Source: Hemerocallis citrina
Lineage: Eukaryota > Streptophyta > Magnoliopsida > Asparagales > Asphodelaceae
Length of the DNA: 64,000 nucleotides
Direction of reading: 5' to 3'
NCBI GenBank assembly: GCA_017893485.1
Contig: CM030368.1
Span: forward strand, 177,874,504 to 177,938,503
The first letter of the stretch is position 1; every line of letters begins with the position of its first letter. The position numbers and the translations under genes were made by a program. The notes beneath the pieces are model-generated. The model saw nothing but the letters and a program-made list of their open reading frames with translations, searched no databases and was not told the DNA's origin. Below are positions 21,372-35,420 of this stretch, one piece after another.

Positions 21372-23230
21372 GTTGAACTCAATGTTTTGGAGACAATGGG
21401 TTGTTGATGGAGCTCGAGCAGAGAGCATGGCATCGAACTCGTAGTTTGGAGTCAACAAGTTGTTGATGGAGCTCAAGCGGAGAGCAGAGCATTGAAATTG
21501 TTGTTTGGAGTCAATGAGTTGTTGATGGAGCTCAAGTGAAGAACAAAGCGTTGAACTTATTGTTTTGGAGTCAACGAGTTGTTGATGGGGCTCGAGCATA
21601 ATGCATAGCATCTTCCTCGTCGTTTGGAATCAAAGAGTTGTTAATGGAGCTCGTGGAGTGCGAGGCATTGAAATAATTGTTTGGAGTCAACGGGTTGCCG
21701 GTGGAGCTTGAGTAGTGAACGAGGCGAACTCATTTTTCGAAGTCGACGAGTTGTTGAAGGAACTTGTTTCGAGTCTTCTTGATATTGAAGTGAATTCCTT
21801 TGTGTTTGTACAGCATTGAAGTGATTCCATTCTTTTCTCTACTGGATAGTATTCATGTACGGATGAGGTCTTTAAGATGCCGAGCTTGCTTTCCTCCATG
21901 GTAGGCTGCCCTTGAAGGAGTTAGGACTTGTACATTTGCACGGCACATTATGCAGACGGATTTGCAGCTTGCCCAGGTGAAGATGGTCGGAAAGACTTGA
22001 CGCTTGCCCGCCTAACAAAGGCTTATCTTGAATTTTATCATCAAGAGTTTAGGCGGACCTGGGGAATTGTTAGCTGGCAAGAGGCCTATGAAGAGGTTTG
22101 TGTCTCTAAGGTAGATCATCCCTCTATCGTATAGTCGGAAGGACGTCTTGTAGGACATCTTGTTGAGTAGTGCTTGCAAGACTTTTGTAGCGATGTTCAA
22201 GCACAAGATGTAGACTCATTGTAATTTTGCAGTTATAACGAGACTTGTTGCCTGCAAGATAAAAGATTATTTACATGCTTGTGCTTTGTCTTGTGAGTCA
22301 TTGTCTTGGGGATTGGATAGTCATAGGAGCTGCTCTTGGGGAGAGTTGGACTTCAGACTTGCCATTTTGTACATAGCTAGTTGTGTCAGCAACCCTATGG
22401 AAGAGTTGGACTCTGAACTTGTTGTATTGGTCCTCCAACAAATTATGAGAGTCACATCGAGTGGCAAGTTGAACTCCGAATTTTTCTTTTTTGTATGTTT
22501 GTTTGTGTAACTGCAATCCATGATTTTGGACCCGTAATCTGTCTTTAAGAAAATTTCATTAGTTTTAGGAACAGATCGAATTGCGAGTTGAGCTCTGAAC
22601 GTTCTTGGTTTCAGGTTGCAAAAGCAACTCCGAGCCATGGGTATGGATTCTGAACTTGTCAGTTTAGGGATTTAATAGGTTGTAGGAGCAGATCAAATGG
22701 CGAGTTGAACTCTGAACTTACTTTGTTGCAAATTGCTAGAGTAACTCCGAGCCACGGGTATGGACTCTGAACCAGTCGACGAGGTGTTAACGAGTTCCAA
22801 GAGTATATCGAATGGTGAGTTAAACTTTGAACTTGCTTTGTTGCAAATTGCTAGAGTAACTCTGAGCCATGGGTATGTACTCCAAACTCGTTTTATAAAG
22901 AGATTTTAATGAGCTTTCGTGCCAATTTAGGAGTAACCTTGACATTTAACTCATTGTATGCATCTGTAAAGTTGTATAGTAATTTTGTAAAAATTAATAC
23001 CAAATTTATTGGGAAATAAAACTAAGCGGCTTTTGTAGTGGCGGGTCTTTAATACATGCAGTGACCAGTAGAGAAAGAGGTCTATATTTAAGGATAAAAC
23101 TAAACGGCTGCTCTAGTGGCTGGCCTTTATTACAAAATATTGAAACTATATAGAGGAGGAGGGCATTAAGAGCCATTGTTGAAGTTCATATGGTGTTCCA
23201 CTTTCCAAATCCCTGCTGATATCTCCTTGT
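21372..23230 (-). repeat. E4 tail repeats (decayed Tat element)
   Basis: Between 21372 and 21760 about five diverged ~65-bp repeats carry GTTGTTGATGGAGCTC. From 22300 to 22920 longer repeats carry GGACTCTGAACTTG and GAGTAACTCCGAGCCATGGG, resembling the 115-bp repeats of E3 (49171-49760). The remaining sequence (21760-22300, 22920-23230) shows no gene. The position follows the E4 protease remnant on the minus strand, with RT, RNase H and integrase deleted. Confidence 0.5.
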
Positions 23231-24735
23231 TGTTAGTATATGCCCTAGAGGCCAGTTGTGTATTGACATTACTAGTTTACATTGTATCATGAGATTTATT
23301 TCAAATTTAGGCATTTCATTTATTGTGTTGTTTATTGTGAATTAAATGAACATAATGAAGTCCTTAGAATAGTAAGTTCAATGTCATGGGATATTAAGTG
23401 CATGACTTGATTGTGAGATCCTATTGACTAAAATCAGAACACTGTTCTTAAATGTCCCTAGTCAAGTATTATTGTAAATTAGGATAACGATAATACATAG
23501 AGACTAGTGTGTGCATAGACTGATGACCATTCTCATGGGTCATGGATATAAGATATCAAGTCTTCACATGTGTACATATTTGAGTAATAATGTACTGGAC
23601 TGACCTACTATGAGAACCATGCATGGATCATTACGTGAGTGTCATAAGCGGTTCTCACAGTGACCATGGTTTACGTAGTCCTTTGAATTGAAGTCACCAC
23701 GGTTCCCTACAATAGAATTTTTATGTTTTAATGGCATTAAACGTTTCTTGTAATAAGGTTATTATAAAGTCGACTATAGTATATACAATAAATTATGCGG
23801 AGGGATGTGAGTGACTTAGATAGGATTTGTCCCTCTTACATAACAGGAGTGATATCTATGGGCCCCTTGACTGAGTGAGACTGCAAATGCATGGTCGTAC
23901 TTAAATGAGTCAATATGAAATATTGATCTCATTTGTTTAAGTAAGTCTATTCAGACATTAAAAAACAAAAATTTAACTATACAAAGGTGACACGCTCTAT
24001 GGCTTGTGGTCAATTAAGATATTTGGACAAAGGGACTATATTACATGCTAACATTGGTCACGGATAAGTTATGTCAAATCATTGACATTCCCGTTACTTT
24101 AGAAGCAGTGATGCATTACTAGATACCGCTCACTATTTGTAATTCTAGAATATAATTTTAGTATTGATGTCAATGTAATGGGAACCTACAGGGTCACACA
24201 CTTAGAATGGATCGAAATTGGGATTTAAATACTTAAGATTAATTTAATTGGAGATCCAAGTAAGACTTGGACTCCTGACATTGGTTGGACATTTAATTAG
24301 AATAAATGGGCCAACGTTCAAAGGCTCACACACGAATCTGACCTAGGTCAGATTCGTGAGTCTAACAGCCTCATTACTCTCTTAGGGTAGATTCTCTGCA
24401 CATATATATATGATATGTATCTGTGGAAAAGACACATGTGAAAAAAAACCCTAGCCATCACAAAAAGTGGGAGAGAGAGGTCGTGAGTAGGAACATCACC
24501 TTCCTGCAGCTAGCACTGTGGTGTGAGGGAGAGACATTTTTCGTTCTGTTCATGTGAATACCGTAGAGGCACTACAATATTGCAGTGCTGTAATTGGCAT
24601 ACTGTCGAGATAGCAAATCCATCTTTAAGGTAAAACTCCTAAACACGTGGTTTTCGCATGGATCCATGGATAGGTTTCAATATTTTGTAACTTTTTTGCT
24701 GTGTATTTAAACTATGATTGCATTCGAAACTAACA
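23231..24735 (+). mobile_element. Solo LTR, Ty1/copia-type, 1505 bp, TSD CTTGT
   Basis: It starts TGTTAGTATATGCCCTAGAGGCC and ends AACTAACA, giving TGTTAG/CTAACA inverted ends. CTTGT flanks both sides (23226-23230 and 24736-24740). The TGCCCTAGAGGC opening is common in plant copia LTRs. There is no internal domain, so it is a solo LTR left by LTR-LTR recombination. It interrupts E4. Confidence 0.85.
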
Positions 24736-24740
24736 CTTGT

Positions 24741-25625
24741 CCCCCAGATCTTCAAGTTGATGAGCCGTTAGGCGAACAACTTAGTAGACCTTACCTGGAC
24801 TTGCCTGTTTTGGAGCGGGCCTCCCTTTGTTTTGCAAAAAATGGGAGATCTTCATGCTCACCTATGTGTGTAGGCAGGACTATTTCTTTCCGTTGAATGA
24901 GCAGAGTAGCTTCGGGCAGGGAATTCAAGTCTATTAAATTCTTCTGATGAGTATGAATTTGGACCTGGTGAGAGATGATTTGGCTGGTTTGGATGATCCT
25001 ACCAGGATTGTCTATGACAATGGCTTCAAGCTTGTTTACGAGCTTGGAGTTACTGTGACTGCTTTCAGGCGGTAGCTCTATGGCATCTAGGGGAGAACTG
25101 AACCCCCATTGTCTTGTGTTGCCTTTTGGCTCCTTACAACTTGGCCTACGCGTGCTAATTTTGGGAACTTCATCTTCAGGTGGTAGGTTGAAGCGACTGC
25201 ATGAAAGTCCGCCAGGCCTAGACGACAAAATATTGCATTGTATGCGGCTTTGACGTCGATTACCGTATAGTCTAGTGCTTCCATTCAAATAGCAGGGGCT
25301 CTCCTATTGTCACGTCGAGTGTGGTGATTCCTTCTATTTGAACGGGTACACCGGAGAATCCGTGAAGTGTATAACCGACTGGCTTGAGTCGGTCTCGGGA
25401 GAGCTTTGGGCAATTGAAAGTGTTCATTAAAAGGATGTTTACTGAACAGCCATTGTTCACCAGATTCACCATGCAAAAGTTTATGACCAATGTGTCGCAA
25501 TGAGGTGTTCGGACACCTTCTAAGTCCTTATCGAAAAAAGATATTAGGATCCCACTGCTTTTGGCAGGCAGAATATTGTGTAATGAGTTGAATTCCCTGA
25601 CGAAGGCTTTGCAGGATGTAACCAT
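24741..25625 (-). pseudogene. E4 aspartic protease region (Tat gag-pol remnant)
   Basis: Minus-strand frames show FFDKDLEGVRTPHCDTLVIN, then LVNNGCSVNILL where Tat proteases usually have Asp-Ser/Thr-Gly, then GYTLHGFSGVPVQIEGIT. A shifted frame continues with YNAIFCRLGL and ASTYHLKMKFP, the segment that normally leads into RT. The catalytic triplet is degraded and at least one frameshift separates the parts. RT does not follow, because a copia solo LTR and a deletion intervene. The family role would be cleavage of the gag-pol polyprotein. This copy is dead. Confidence 0.7.
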
Positions 25626-28569
25626 TGTGACTCATTTTTGTATTTTTATTTGTATTTGATTAAATTCATAGTTATTTTATTCTATTTCTAATTTTATTGA
25701 TTTTCGTCCCTTTTGAACTGTATGTTGTTGTTCTTCTTGTGATCCATTTTTGCTTTGATCCAGTCTTTATATTCTCATTTGTTTGATCTACAAATTTGTT
25801 CTCGATCTTGTTTATTATTTAAACCTATTTCATGGCCTATTTGTCTCTTGTTGGACTCTTTTCTTCCTATTTGATACTACCTAATTCACCCAAACCCATA
25901 TTGACACTATATAACCCTCCTAATTGCACCCAAACTCTAAATACAAAACCCTAATTATCATCCCTTTCTCCCTAGCCGTCATCTACCCTACACCCGACTC
26001 CTGACCCTCTCTCCCGATCTCGTCTCCTTTGCTGTCGTCGACTTTGTCCCCCGATGCCGGTAGACCCCCCACCGCAACCCCCTCTCCTCTTCCCCTCGTT
26101 CGCTGCACACCCCCGTGCTTCCTTTCCTTGTCGCAGCAACCCCAAGCCTTCTCCACTGTCGTCTTTCTCACTGTCGTCGTCTTCTCTCTCTTGCCAAAGC
26201 CGACCCCCACCATGTGCTCTATCCGACGCCGCTCCCCGCCGTCGTGTGCCCTAGCGTTGAGCTACCCTCGATGCTGTGCCCCCCTCCCTCGCCTATGCCG
26301 CTATCGCCGCTCTTGGTTGTTGCTGCCGTGGGTTGTGTGAGAGCACGTACACCGCATCTGTTTGTATTGGTGTGGGTTCTCTCTTCTTGTTCGTGTGTAT
26401 TGTGTTCGCTGTTCAGGATCTATCCCCGTTATTCTGTCATCTTCTTCGTCGTCATTTTTCAGGGAAGTAGCTTGTATGGAATTTTTGTCATACAAGTTAA
26501 TACCATAAGTAGTCTCGCATGAAATTGTTAGTACCCTCATGATGACCATATTTTGTTAGTTGAACCGTTCCTTCATCTCTTGATCATGACTAGTTCAGAG
26601 TATTTGACACCCGTTCCATGAAAACAATTAGATTAGATGGACATCTTGGTTGTATACTTGTTGTGACATATCGTATGTTGTAGATGATTGCTACATGGAT
26701 GTGTGTGTAATATCCCGGATGGATATTACCTTATATAAATTATTATTTTATTATTATTTTATTATTATTTTGTTTTAATTCCAAAATTGAATTATTTTGG
26801 TGATTTTCACCTGGTTTATTCATAGACATTATCTGTACCCAGATATCAATTAGTATACATCCGTATTGTATCAAATTGATACCGTGATCTTCCGAACTAA
26901 TAATAGAATTTATTTTATTATTATTTCCGAGATTAAATTATTTTTTATACGGATTATGCGAAGATTTTCGTTATATAGACATATATGCGCACATACGTGT
27001 AGTATGTCGATTAGTACATTATACAAATTGCGTGTTGTGTATTTTTGGACAACACTTGTCTTTGTTATGACAAAGCCTATTAGATTGTTAGGATTTATAA
27101 GTGTTAACCTAGGTTAAGTATGCATGAAGAGATTAAGGGAACCCTTCTAGAAACCCTCACATAACACCATACTCACATAACACCTCATTCACTTCCTACC
27201 TCCACCACATCCCACCTCCCCAAGGGTATGGCCGGCCCCCATTTGGTGGGAGGTCCTTTTTGCAAATGTGTGTATGCACATTTGCACTCTCCACCCTTCT
27301 CTCCTCCTATAAATACCCCCTTCCTCCACCTTCGTCTCATTTTAGAAAGATCAAAAAAAAAAAAAAAAAAAGAAAGAAAGAAAGGAAAAGAAAGAGAGAA
27401 CACCATACTAATTTGAGAGTTTTCCCATTGTAGGTATTCCATAGAGATTTCTAAAAGCTAGGGGAAGGAGAAGTTTTAGCTAGCAAGTTCTTCCAACAAA
27501 GAGAACTAGGTGGGGGTTTCTCTTTTGTTTGTTTGTTTATTTGTATGGTGGTTTTGATGTTTCTTCTTCTTCTTGCCCTCCTTGTTTTGTTTTCTTTGGT
27601 TTTTGGGATAGTTGTTGTGATGGTATGGTGGTATATGGCTCTTGCTTTGTATGTTTGTAAATGTTAAAGGTAATAACCACATGAAAAGAAAAGAAACAAG
27701 TAGTAGTGCTTAATAAACATAAAGATTAAATCTTTATAGTTGTAGTTGTTGTTTGTGTTTGTTAATTGGACTAAAATGACATAAGGCATATGGACTTGTA
27801 CATACAACCGTTTGGGGTTGTAGGACTTGATGTGAACTCATGAACAAAGCATATGAACTTTTTATACAACCATTTTTTGTTGTAGGACTTGTATTGAACT
27901 TGGACTAAAAAGATAAGCATATGGTTGGTTGAACCAAATGAAGGTTCTTACCTTATTTTTATTATTGTTGTTTTCTATTATAATCTTAAGTAAAAAGAAC
28001 CTAAATTAGATGTTAGTTCTAATTATGAAAAAGAAATCACTAGTTGTAGAATGAATAAAAAGATCTTTTTTCTAATCACTAATTGTAAAAGGATTAAAAA
28101 TATCTCTTTTATGTCCACTAGTAATAATAAGAAACATATGCTAATAAAGACTAGTAGACATTTAAGTAGTAGTATATTAAAATAAAGTAGTAGTAGTAGT
28201 AGATGATTAAAAGAAGTAGTTGTAGATGTTTTATGTTCATAGTAAAATAAAGAAGTAGTAGTAGTAGTAGATGATTAAAAGAAGTAGTTGTAGATGCTTT
28301 ATGTTATGTTCTTGGTTAAAATAAAGTAGTAGTAGTAGTAGATAGTTGTAGATGTTTTATGTTATGTTCTTGGTTAAAATAAAGTAGTAGTAATAGTAAT
28401 TTAGTTGTAGATATTTATGTTATAGTAGAGGCTCATGGTAATAGTAGTAGTGATATGTATGTTCAAATAAAGTAGTTGTAGATATTTATGTTATGTGAAA
28501 TTTTAGTAGATGATTATGGATATTAAATGGATGTTGTGCTTATGTTAAAGTAAATACCATGCTAAGATT

Positions 28570-29850
28570 GGGTTAGATTAATTTATTCATGTTTAGAATG
28601 TTGTAGGATTCATTCTAAAATTATCTATCATGTTTAGGGATCATATTCATACTTAGGATGTTGTAGGATTTATTCTAAAATTTCCTATCATGTTTAGGGA
28701 TGATATTCATAGTTAGGATGTTGTAGGATTTATTCTAAAATTATCTATCACATGTAGGAATGATATACATGTTGTAGGATTAATGCTAAAATTATCTACC
28801 ATGTTTAGGAGTGATATACATGTTGTAGGATAAATGCTAAAATTACTTACCATGTTTAGAAGTATATACATATATACTTAGGAATGTTGTATGTTCATAC
28901 TAGTAGTTATCCATGCTTAGTAAGATATTCATGCTTAGTAGTTATTCATGCTTAATAAGATTCATGCTTAGATGATAGTAGGAAAGTAGTATACCATGCT
29001 AGCTAAATTTGTCTATGCTTAGATGATTGTAAGAAAGTAGTATACCATGCTAGTTTCATTTATCTATGCTTAGATAGTTGTAGGAAAGTGGTATATCATG
29101 CTAGATTAATTTACCCATACTCACATGCTTATAGGTAAATTGTATACCATGCTAGATTAATGGTAGAAAAGTTGTATACCATGTTAGTCTAATTGTAAGG
29201 AAGTTGTATACCATGCTAGATTAATGGTAGAAAAGTTGTATACCATGTTAGTCTAATTGTAGGGAAGTTGTATACCATGCTAGATTAATGGTAGGAAAGT
29301 TGTATACCATGCTAGTTTAATTGTAGGTAAGTTGTATACCATGCTAGATTAAATAAATATTCATGCTTACATGATACCCATGCTTAGATAAGTATATGTT
29401 CATGCTATGTTAGTAGATGATCATGCTTAATCATTATTCATGCTAAGTAAATAGGTGTCATGCTAATTATGGTTTATGTTAAGTTAATGGTATCCATACT
29501 AATGATATTCATGCTTAAAATATAGTAAATACTCATGCTTAAATTAAGGGAACTATCCATGGTTAGTTGTAGTGATTTTTATGTTATGTTCTATCCATGC
29601 TAGAATTGTTATAGAAACTCATGCTATGTTGATACTTAGCTAGTATACATGACCAGAATATTACTAAAATGTACACCATGCCATATGTTAATGTTAAAGT
29701 AGCATACCATGTCTAGGAATGAGGCATACCATGCTAAAGTTTAAATACATGCTTAGAATGTTGTAGGATTAATGTTAGAATACCTACCATGCCTTGGAAT
29801 GTTGTATGTTCATACTAGTTATATATATCCATGCTTGGGTTGCGGTGATT
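28570..29850 (+). repeat. Diverged ATACCATGCTAG repeats in the solo LTR
   Basis: Dozens of loosely spaced copies of CCATGCTAG or CATGCTTAG, some in ~38-60 bp tandem units such as GTAGAAAAGTTGTATACCATG near 29160-29340. Confidence 0.7.
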
Positions 29851-30269
29851 AATCATGATAAGTAGTAAGCATTCACGCTCAAGTTATAACCTATGCTTGA
29901 CCATAGTGGACTTCATGTCTAGATCATAGTGATTTTCATGCTTAAGCTTGATATAAGTACATGCTTAATCATATTCGTACTTAGGACTATTGTGGTGAGC
30001 GGTTATGTTATATAATTAGATTGTCGTAGGAAGATGCTTGCAGTTGTATGCCATGCTTAAGGCACTATAGGTTGAAGTAATAAGGATTGGGAAGACCACT
30101 AGTAGTAGTCGGTTGATAATGGTTGTTATGTCGCCTTCAGTTTTTCATTGGTAGAATACCGATCATAGACTATCAGTAGATTCTTCTATTGCTTCTAATA
30201 ATAGAAGATCGAGTTTGCTAGTAAGCACTTTTGGTTGCTTCTAGGATTAATAACCTGTATGGTTGTTTT

Positions 30270-30540
30270 CATATGGTTGTGCTCGTACGTGGCTCGACTG
30301 GCCCGTATGTATCTATGGGTCTCATACGTAGTTTATTTGGCTCGTATGTAGGTTGTTGTCTCGTATGCGGCTCGACCGGCCCGTGCGTAGCTGTTGGTCT
30401 CATACGCGGCTTATTTGGCTGGTATGTACGTGGTTATCTCCTACGAGGCCCGCCTGGCTCGTAGGTAGTTATTGTTTCATACGTAGCTTATTGGCTCGTA
30501 TGTGGTTGTTACTCGTATATAGCTTGTTAGCTAGTACACT
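30270..30540 (+). repeat. CTCGTATG/CTCATACG repeats
   Basis: About seven to nine short diverged units contain GGCTCG(A/T) and CGTATG or CATACG. The largest unit (~70 bp) is duplicated around 30290-30430. Confidence 0.7.
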
Positions 30541-32966
30541 GTTCGTTGTGCTCGTCTAGGGTGATATTACTACCCTTGGGGCTATCGACCATCAAGACAT
30601 ATGTTTTCTACCCCTAAGGAACTGTGGAGGAGTCACTCCTTGTGTACCGTCGAATCTTAACCAGGGTAGGTTGATCAAGGACCGGAGTATAGACGGAATC
30701 CAAGTTTAGGGTAGCGGCATGCATGTATATTCGTACGGCCGAGGTCTTGGATCAATGGGCCAGGAACCGGATCCTGAAGGGTTCTGGTAAGTCTAGGTTG
30801 AGCAGCCTAGTAGAGTTATCATGCGAAGACTAATTTAAAGGCCTAGCATGTTGTGCTTATAATATTATCGTCCCTAGGATTGTCGAGTCAGGGACATCAT
30901 TAGGGTAGTGACTTATAAAGATCGTTTTACTTAGACCCTTGCCGAAAAGAGAGGAGTTGGTTGTAGGGGGCACCTTACGACCAACTTGTCCCTTGAGGCA
31001 GGCCTTAGGTGGTGATATTGGGTTGTACCTTCCCGTCAAAGGGGTACGCACGGTGCCGTCTCACAAGTTGAGGACACGGGTTGCGTACCTCGCTCTGTTA
31101 ATTCCTGAAATACCGTGGCTGGGGTGCCACAGGATGCATTGTGCAGTCCTGCGCTTGCGAGACCCCAGAGGGTGCCACAGGGTAGGCTTCGCGCTACCCT
31201 GTGCTTGCGAGACCCTATGGTTTGATTTTGGAACGAGGCCCGATACACTGGGATCGTCTGGTTTGGAGTGAGGTCCGGCATGCGGGGTAATAGTGGAAAA
31301 CGGAGACACCATAAGCAGACTGCATAGGGGGACTTGATCCCTTCTGCAACCTCACAGAGTCATGGAGTATTGTCAGGAACAGGTTGTGTACAATTAAAAT
31401 TCGTAACGCGGGTTCAAATCCCTATATATGGAGAAACGGCTTGAGATGGGGTCGCATGTAGTATGGGCTGCATGTTGCTTCGGAGATTTGCTGACATGAG
31501 AATAGGAAGCATCCTAGTTCTATTTAAATATCGCATTAGAGTCTAGTCATAGCACTCACGAACACTTAAACTACACCAACACCATTGTCATGTTTTGTAT
31601 ATTGTTTGGGAGATTCGCTGCTTTGATATCAGCCTTTAAGCGTCAGTGAATACTGACGTCCCCACTTCCATAGGTACTGGATCGCCGAAGTACAAGGGCG
31701 AGATTCAGGAGGACTCAAGACAAGGAAAGCAAGGAGTCAATGTCATATTTAGTTCCGCTGTAATATGTGTATTAGTTGAAAGTACTCTGATGTAAGATGT
31801 TGAGGATTGTAACACTTGGAAATGTAAAGGTAATATTGTAACTCTACTGTAAGGTATTGCAGTTGTATAATATTCAGACTTGTAATACATTGGGTGTTGA
31901 ATAAAAAGTTTTAAATTCTCCTGTTTTTCTGTGTATTGTGACTAATTGAAGAAAAGGTCTTGGCTCGTGTCTCGGTTTTCCCAGTATTGGAAATTGGGGC
32001 GCTACAGTGTGTATGATGTATTATCTTATTATAGACCATTTATAAAAATGCCATGCTGATTTGAGTGACCCATATGCCGTGCTTTGCATGCCATCTTAGA
32101 TTGGATCGTTTGTAACTAAACCACTTTGATAAAATGCATAAAAGAACTTTTGTTTTACTGCTGCCTTATTTTTGTATAGTGATTTCAACCCTGTTAACAT
32201 CAGTAAAAAAAATAAATTTATGAACATGATTTGTAGTTTTTGTTTTCTAGTTTCTAGAACTTTTGACGGATCTGAATTCCGATTTTTGATGCATGGGTTA
32301 TTGCTATTTTACTGCAGTCATATCGTATATTCCAGATTCCAAACTATATGTATTCTGTATGAAATATTATTTTAAAACTGATACTAAAAGTAGAATTTGA
32401 ACTCTATATTTTGCTGAGTATGTTTAGAGATGACTGGGATCAATCCCTAATTTTTGTGGAATTAATTAATGACTTTTGCATCTCATTTCATGCTTATGAA
32501 ACCAATCGATATATTTTCAAACTGCATGCTGTTCAGTAAAGAACTATGTTTTCAACCTGATTCTATTCATTTTTTTATGAAAACTTTGTAAAGATAAACT
32601 GTAGCCTGATTTGTCTATTTTACCACCCTTTTGATGGATCTGGATATCGAATTGTATTTTGTGAATTGTCTCTGTTTTGGTACTGTTGTGTCTGAACTTT
32701 CAGATTCGAAGTTTTGTTGCATCACTCTGTTTTTCCCAATTTTATTGACTATACTATCTATAATATAAATTCATGATATTTTTTATTTTGAGAATTGATA
32801 TGTTAGGGAATCTCCCAGATTTTTCTCAGATTTAATTATGATGTTTTTAAATCCTTTTCATGCTTATAAATTAGAATTTACATTTTCTGGCTGAACATAA
32901 CTTCTGTATTAAATGCTATTTTCAACACTGTTTCTGTGGCTGATGTGTGACTTGTATGTAACACCC

Positions 32967-32998
<32 letters not shown>

Positions 32999-33831
32999 GA
33001 AAACTAAGTCTCCAAATTCAATTCTTTCAATTTCTATATCCCTTTGATCATAAACTAAGAAAGTTATATTTCAGGAAAAATTTTGACAGAGTCTCCCCTG
33101 TAAATTTTGCCCCGAAACACAAAAAGCTTACGGAATTCTTCTCAAAATTCCGTAGCTCACAATCCACATAATATTTTCATGGGATCCCCAGGCCAAAATG
33201 AGCAGATACACACAGGCAATATAATATAATGCTTGGGGGCCAAACTCATAACGGATTATCAAATATCAATTAAAAACTATAAATTTCTTTGAAAAACGAG
33301 GTAAAATTTTAGAAAAATCCTTGTAAAACCTACCACAGAGCCCGGTACTCCACAACGAGATGGGTACGGGTCACAAACATACCATACCACCTCACACTAT
33401 ACTCATCATCGTCATATACATGCTTATACACCCATAATACAATTTAAATCATAAATTTTACTATTCCTATAACTAAATAGTACAAATTTATAAAATAGAA
33501 TTTATCCTACCAATCCACGCCTCACCTCTGCACTGATGAGAACCTGCAACAGTGGGGGATCTAGGGTAGTCCTCAGACTCCCCTAACCCCCCAAACACTA
33601 AGGGGTTAGCCATTTCTGGTGTGAGTATAGTTATTAATCTAATGAAAAATTAAAATAGTATACAGAAAATAAATTAAACTTACGAATACCAAATTAAGAT
33701 AATGCAACCTGAATCCTGAACACAACAACATCGTCAATACAATGATATATCAAATACTTTGTCAATCCTGCATTCAACTATTTAATTATCCATAACTTCC
33801 CACATTTCATAATTTACTTCACATCAACCTC

Positions 33832-33834
<3 letters not shown>

Positions 33835-33899
<65 letters not shown>
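33835..33899. repeat. (TA)n microsatellite
   Basis: An uninterrupted TA run of about 32 units. Confidence 0.95.
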
Positions 33900-33901
<2 letters not shown>

Positions 33902-35099
33902 TTATTTTAAATCCGCAATACGAATACACATATCATCCATTACTTATCAATTTAACTACTCTAACCCAATATTCATTCTTCCACAAGTATCGTCATAATA
34001 GCATTATAACCATTTGTATGTTATTACAATTCACAATACACATACTCTCTTAATAACCGGTTTCATAACCAATCCCAAAATACGGGTATTTATTTTATTA
34101 TGCCATATCCAGTATCATTTCTTACAATTGCTTATATTCTCTTAATACCACATTCGTTCAAGTCTTATAACACAAATATAACATCTAATTGCTTATTGCA
34201 ATGCTCTTACACCCCATCCCATCATTAACACATTATTGATCGAATACATATACTTATTACCTCAAAAACATGCTTTATGGTTCATTTCCATCTCATTATA
34301 CCACTTTAGAAATTCTTATTCTTATAAGTAATATATCTTATTATCATTTTCACTTAATCCCCAAAAAAAATCTGGGGCCACAACATATCACATCCCATAG
34401 CCGATAGCTTGAGTAATAATCACTGTACATCAAACACACAGTTTGGGTAATATCACATCACATCTCAAGCCGATAGCTTGGTTATTAATTTACTTCAATC
34501 ACTTATCATCTTCACTTCACTTTAATTCTCATTTCTATCAATCATTACCACTATTATATCCACTCACCCTGCGAATTATACCAAGGCAGGTAGTTCCCAC
34601 AATTGCCACACAAATTGCGGGCGGGTAGTTCCTTGACACAATTCCAAGGTACAACTCATATCAATCTGTATTTACTTTAATGATCACACACATAATACAA
34701 TTACTTCGTATTATTCATGATAACACATCTCTTTTATTATTTTCATCTTAAATTAATCACATGCTGCATTTATCATTTCTTTTCATACACTAACTCATAA
34801 CACGTTCACTTTCACATTTACTTCATTCACAACAACTTTCTTTCCCACACACAGTTCACATTTCACTATCCACTTTCTTTTCCACACGCAATTCACATTT
34901 TACTATCCACTTTCTTTTCCACGCACAATTCACAATTCACTTTCTGTACTTTCACATTTTATTTACACTTAATTATTTTATTAGTTTGTCGACCAGTGAG
35001 CCACAGTATCCCAACATACTGAAAGCCGACAGCCCAGTAAACACGCGGCCCGATGCTCACACAGAGTCTTACTCGTCCGAGGCTACGTCTTCCTCCTAG

Positions 35100-35420
35100 C
35101 CGAACTAGCGAGGGAACCACTAACCCCAAGTAGAACTTGGGTACTTCCTCCCGGCCGAAGCCAAGAGGGAAAAAGCCACTGACCCCAGGTAACCTGGGTA
35201 CTTTCTCGCGACGGCTATCATCGAGGGAAAAACCACTTACCCCAGATAAACTGGGTACTTCCTCCCAACCGAAGCCAGGAGGGAAAAACCACTTACCCCA
35301 GATAAACTGGGTACTTCCTCGCGACAGCTTTCATCGAGGGAAAACCGGGCCTCAAGCCGATAGCTTGGGCGATAAAATCCACTTACCCCAAACATAGTTT
35401 GGGTCCACTTACCCCAAGCC
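35100..35420. repeat. ~60-bp repeats with small varying hairpins
   Basis: Alternating units read CTTCCTCCC..GAAGCCA..GAGGGAAAAA and CGCGAC..CT..CATCGAGGGAAAA, each followed by a foldback such as CCCCAGGTAACCTGGG or CCCCAGATAAACTGGG. Confidence 0.8.

Larger units (their letters stand above)
26706..32006 (+). mobile_element. 5.3-kb solo LTR, Tekay-type, TSD GTGTG
   Basis: It starts TGTAATATCCC and ends GGGGCGCTACA, with GTGTG at 26701-26705 and 32007-32011. TATAAATA lies at 27308-27315. The last 250 bases resemble Tekay LTR ends (TTCCGCTGTAATATG, AAAAAGTTTTAAATTC). Inside are a poly(A) run near 27352-27371, AGT trinucleotide runs (28185-28400), diverged repeats carrying TATACCATGCTAG (28570-29850) and CTCGTA/CTCATACG repeats (30270-30540). 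There is no long coding frame. Confidence 0.85.

Noticed and set aside
22777..22786. Single CAGTCGACGA outside LTR pairs
   Set aside because: Unpaired and imperfect; compatible with chance.
25983..26522. Overlapping frames of about 60-135 codons in C-rich sequence
   Set aside because: Same kind of LTR leader as at 18 kb. The frames conflict and none shows a domain.
31405..31425. GGTTCAAATCC, a perfect tRNA B-box sequence
   Set aside because: No matching T-stem, acceptor stem, A box or anticodon arm around it.
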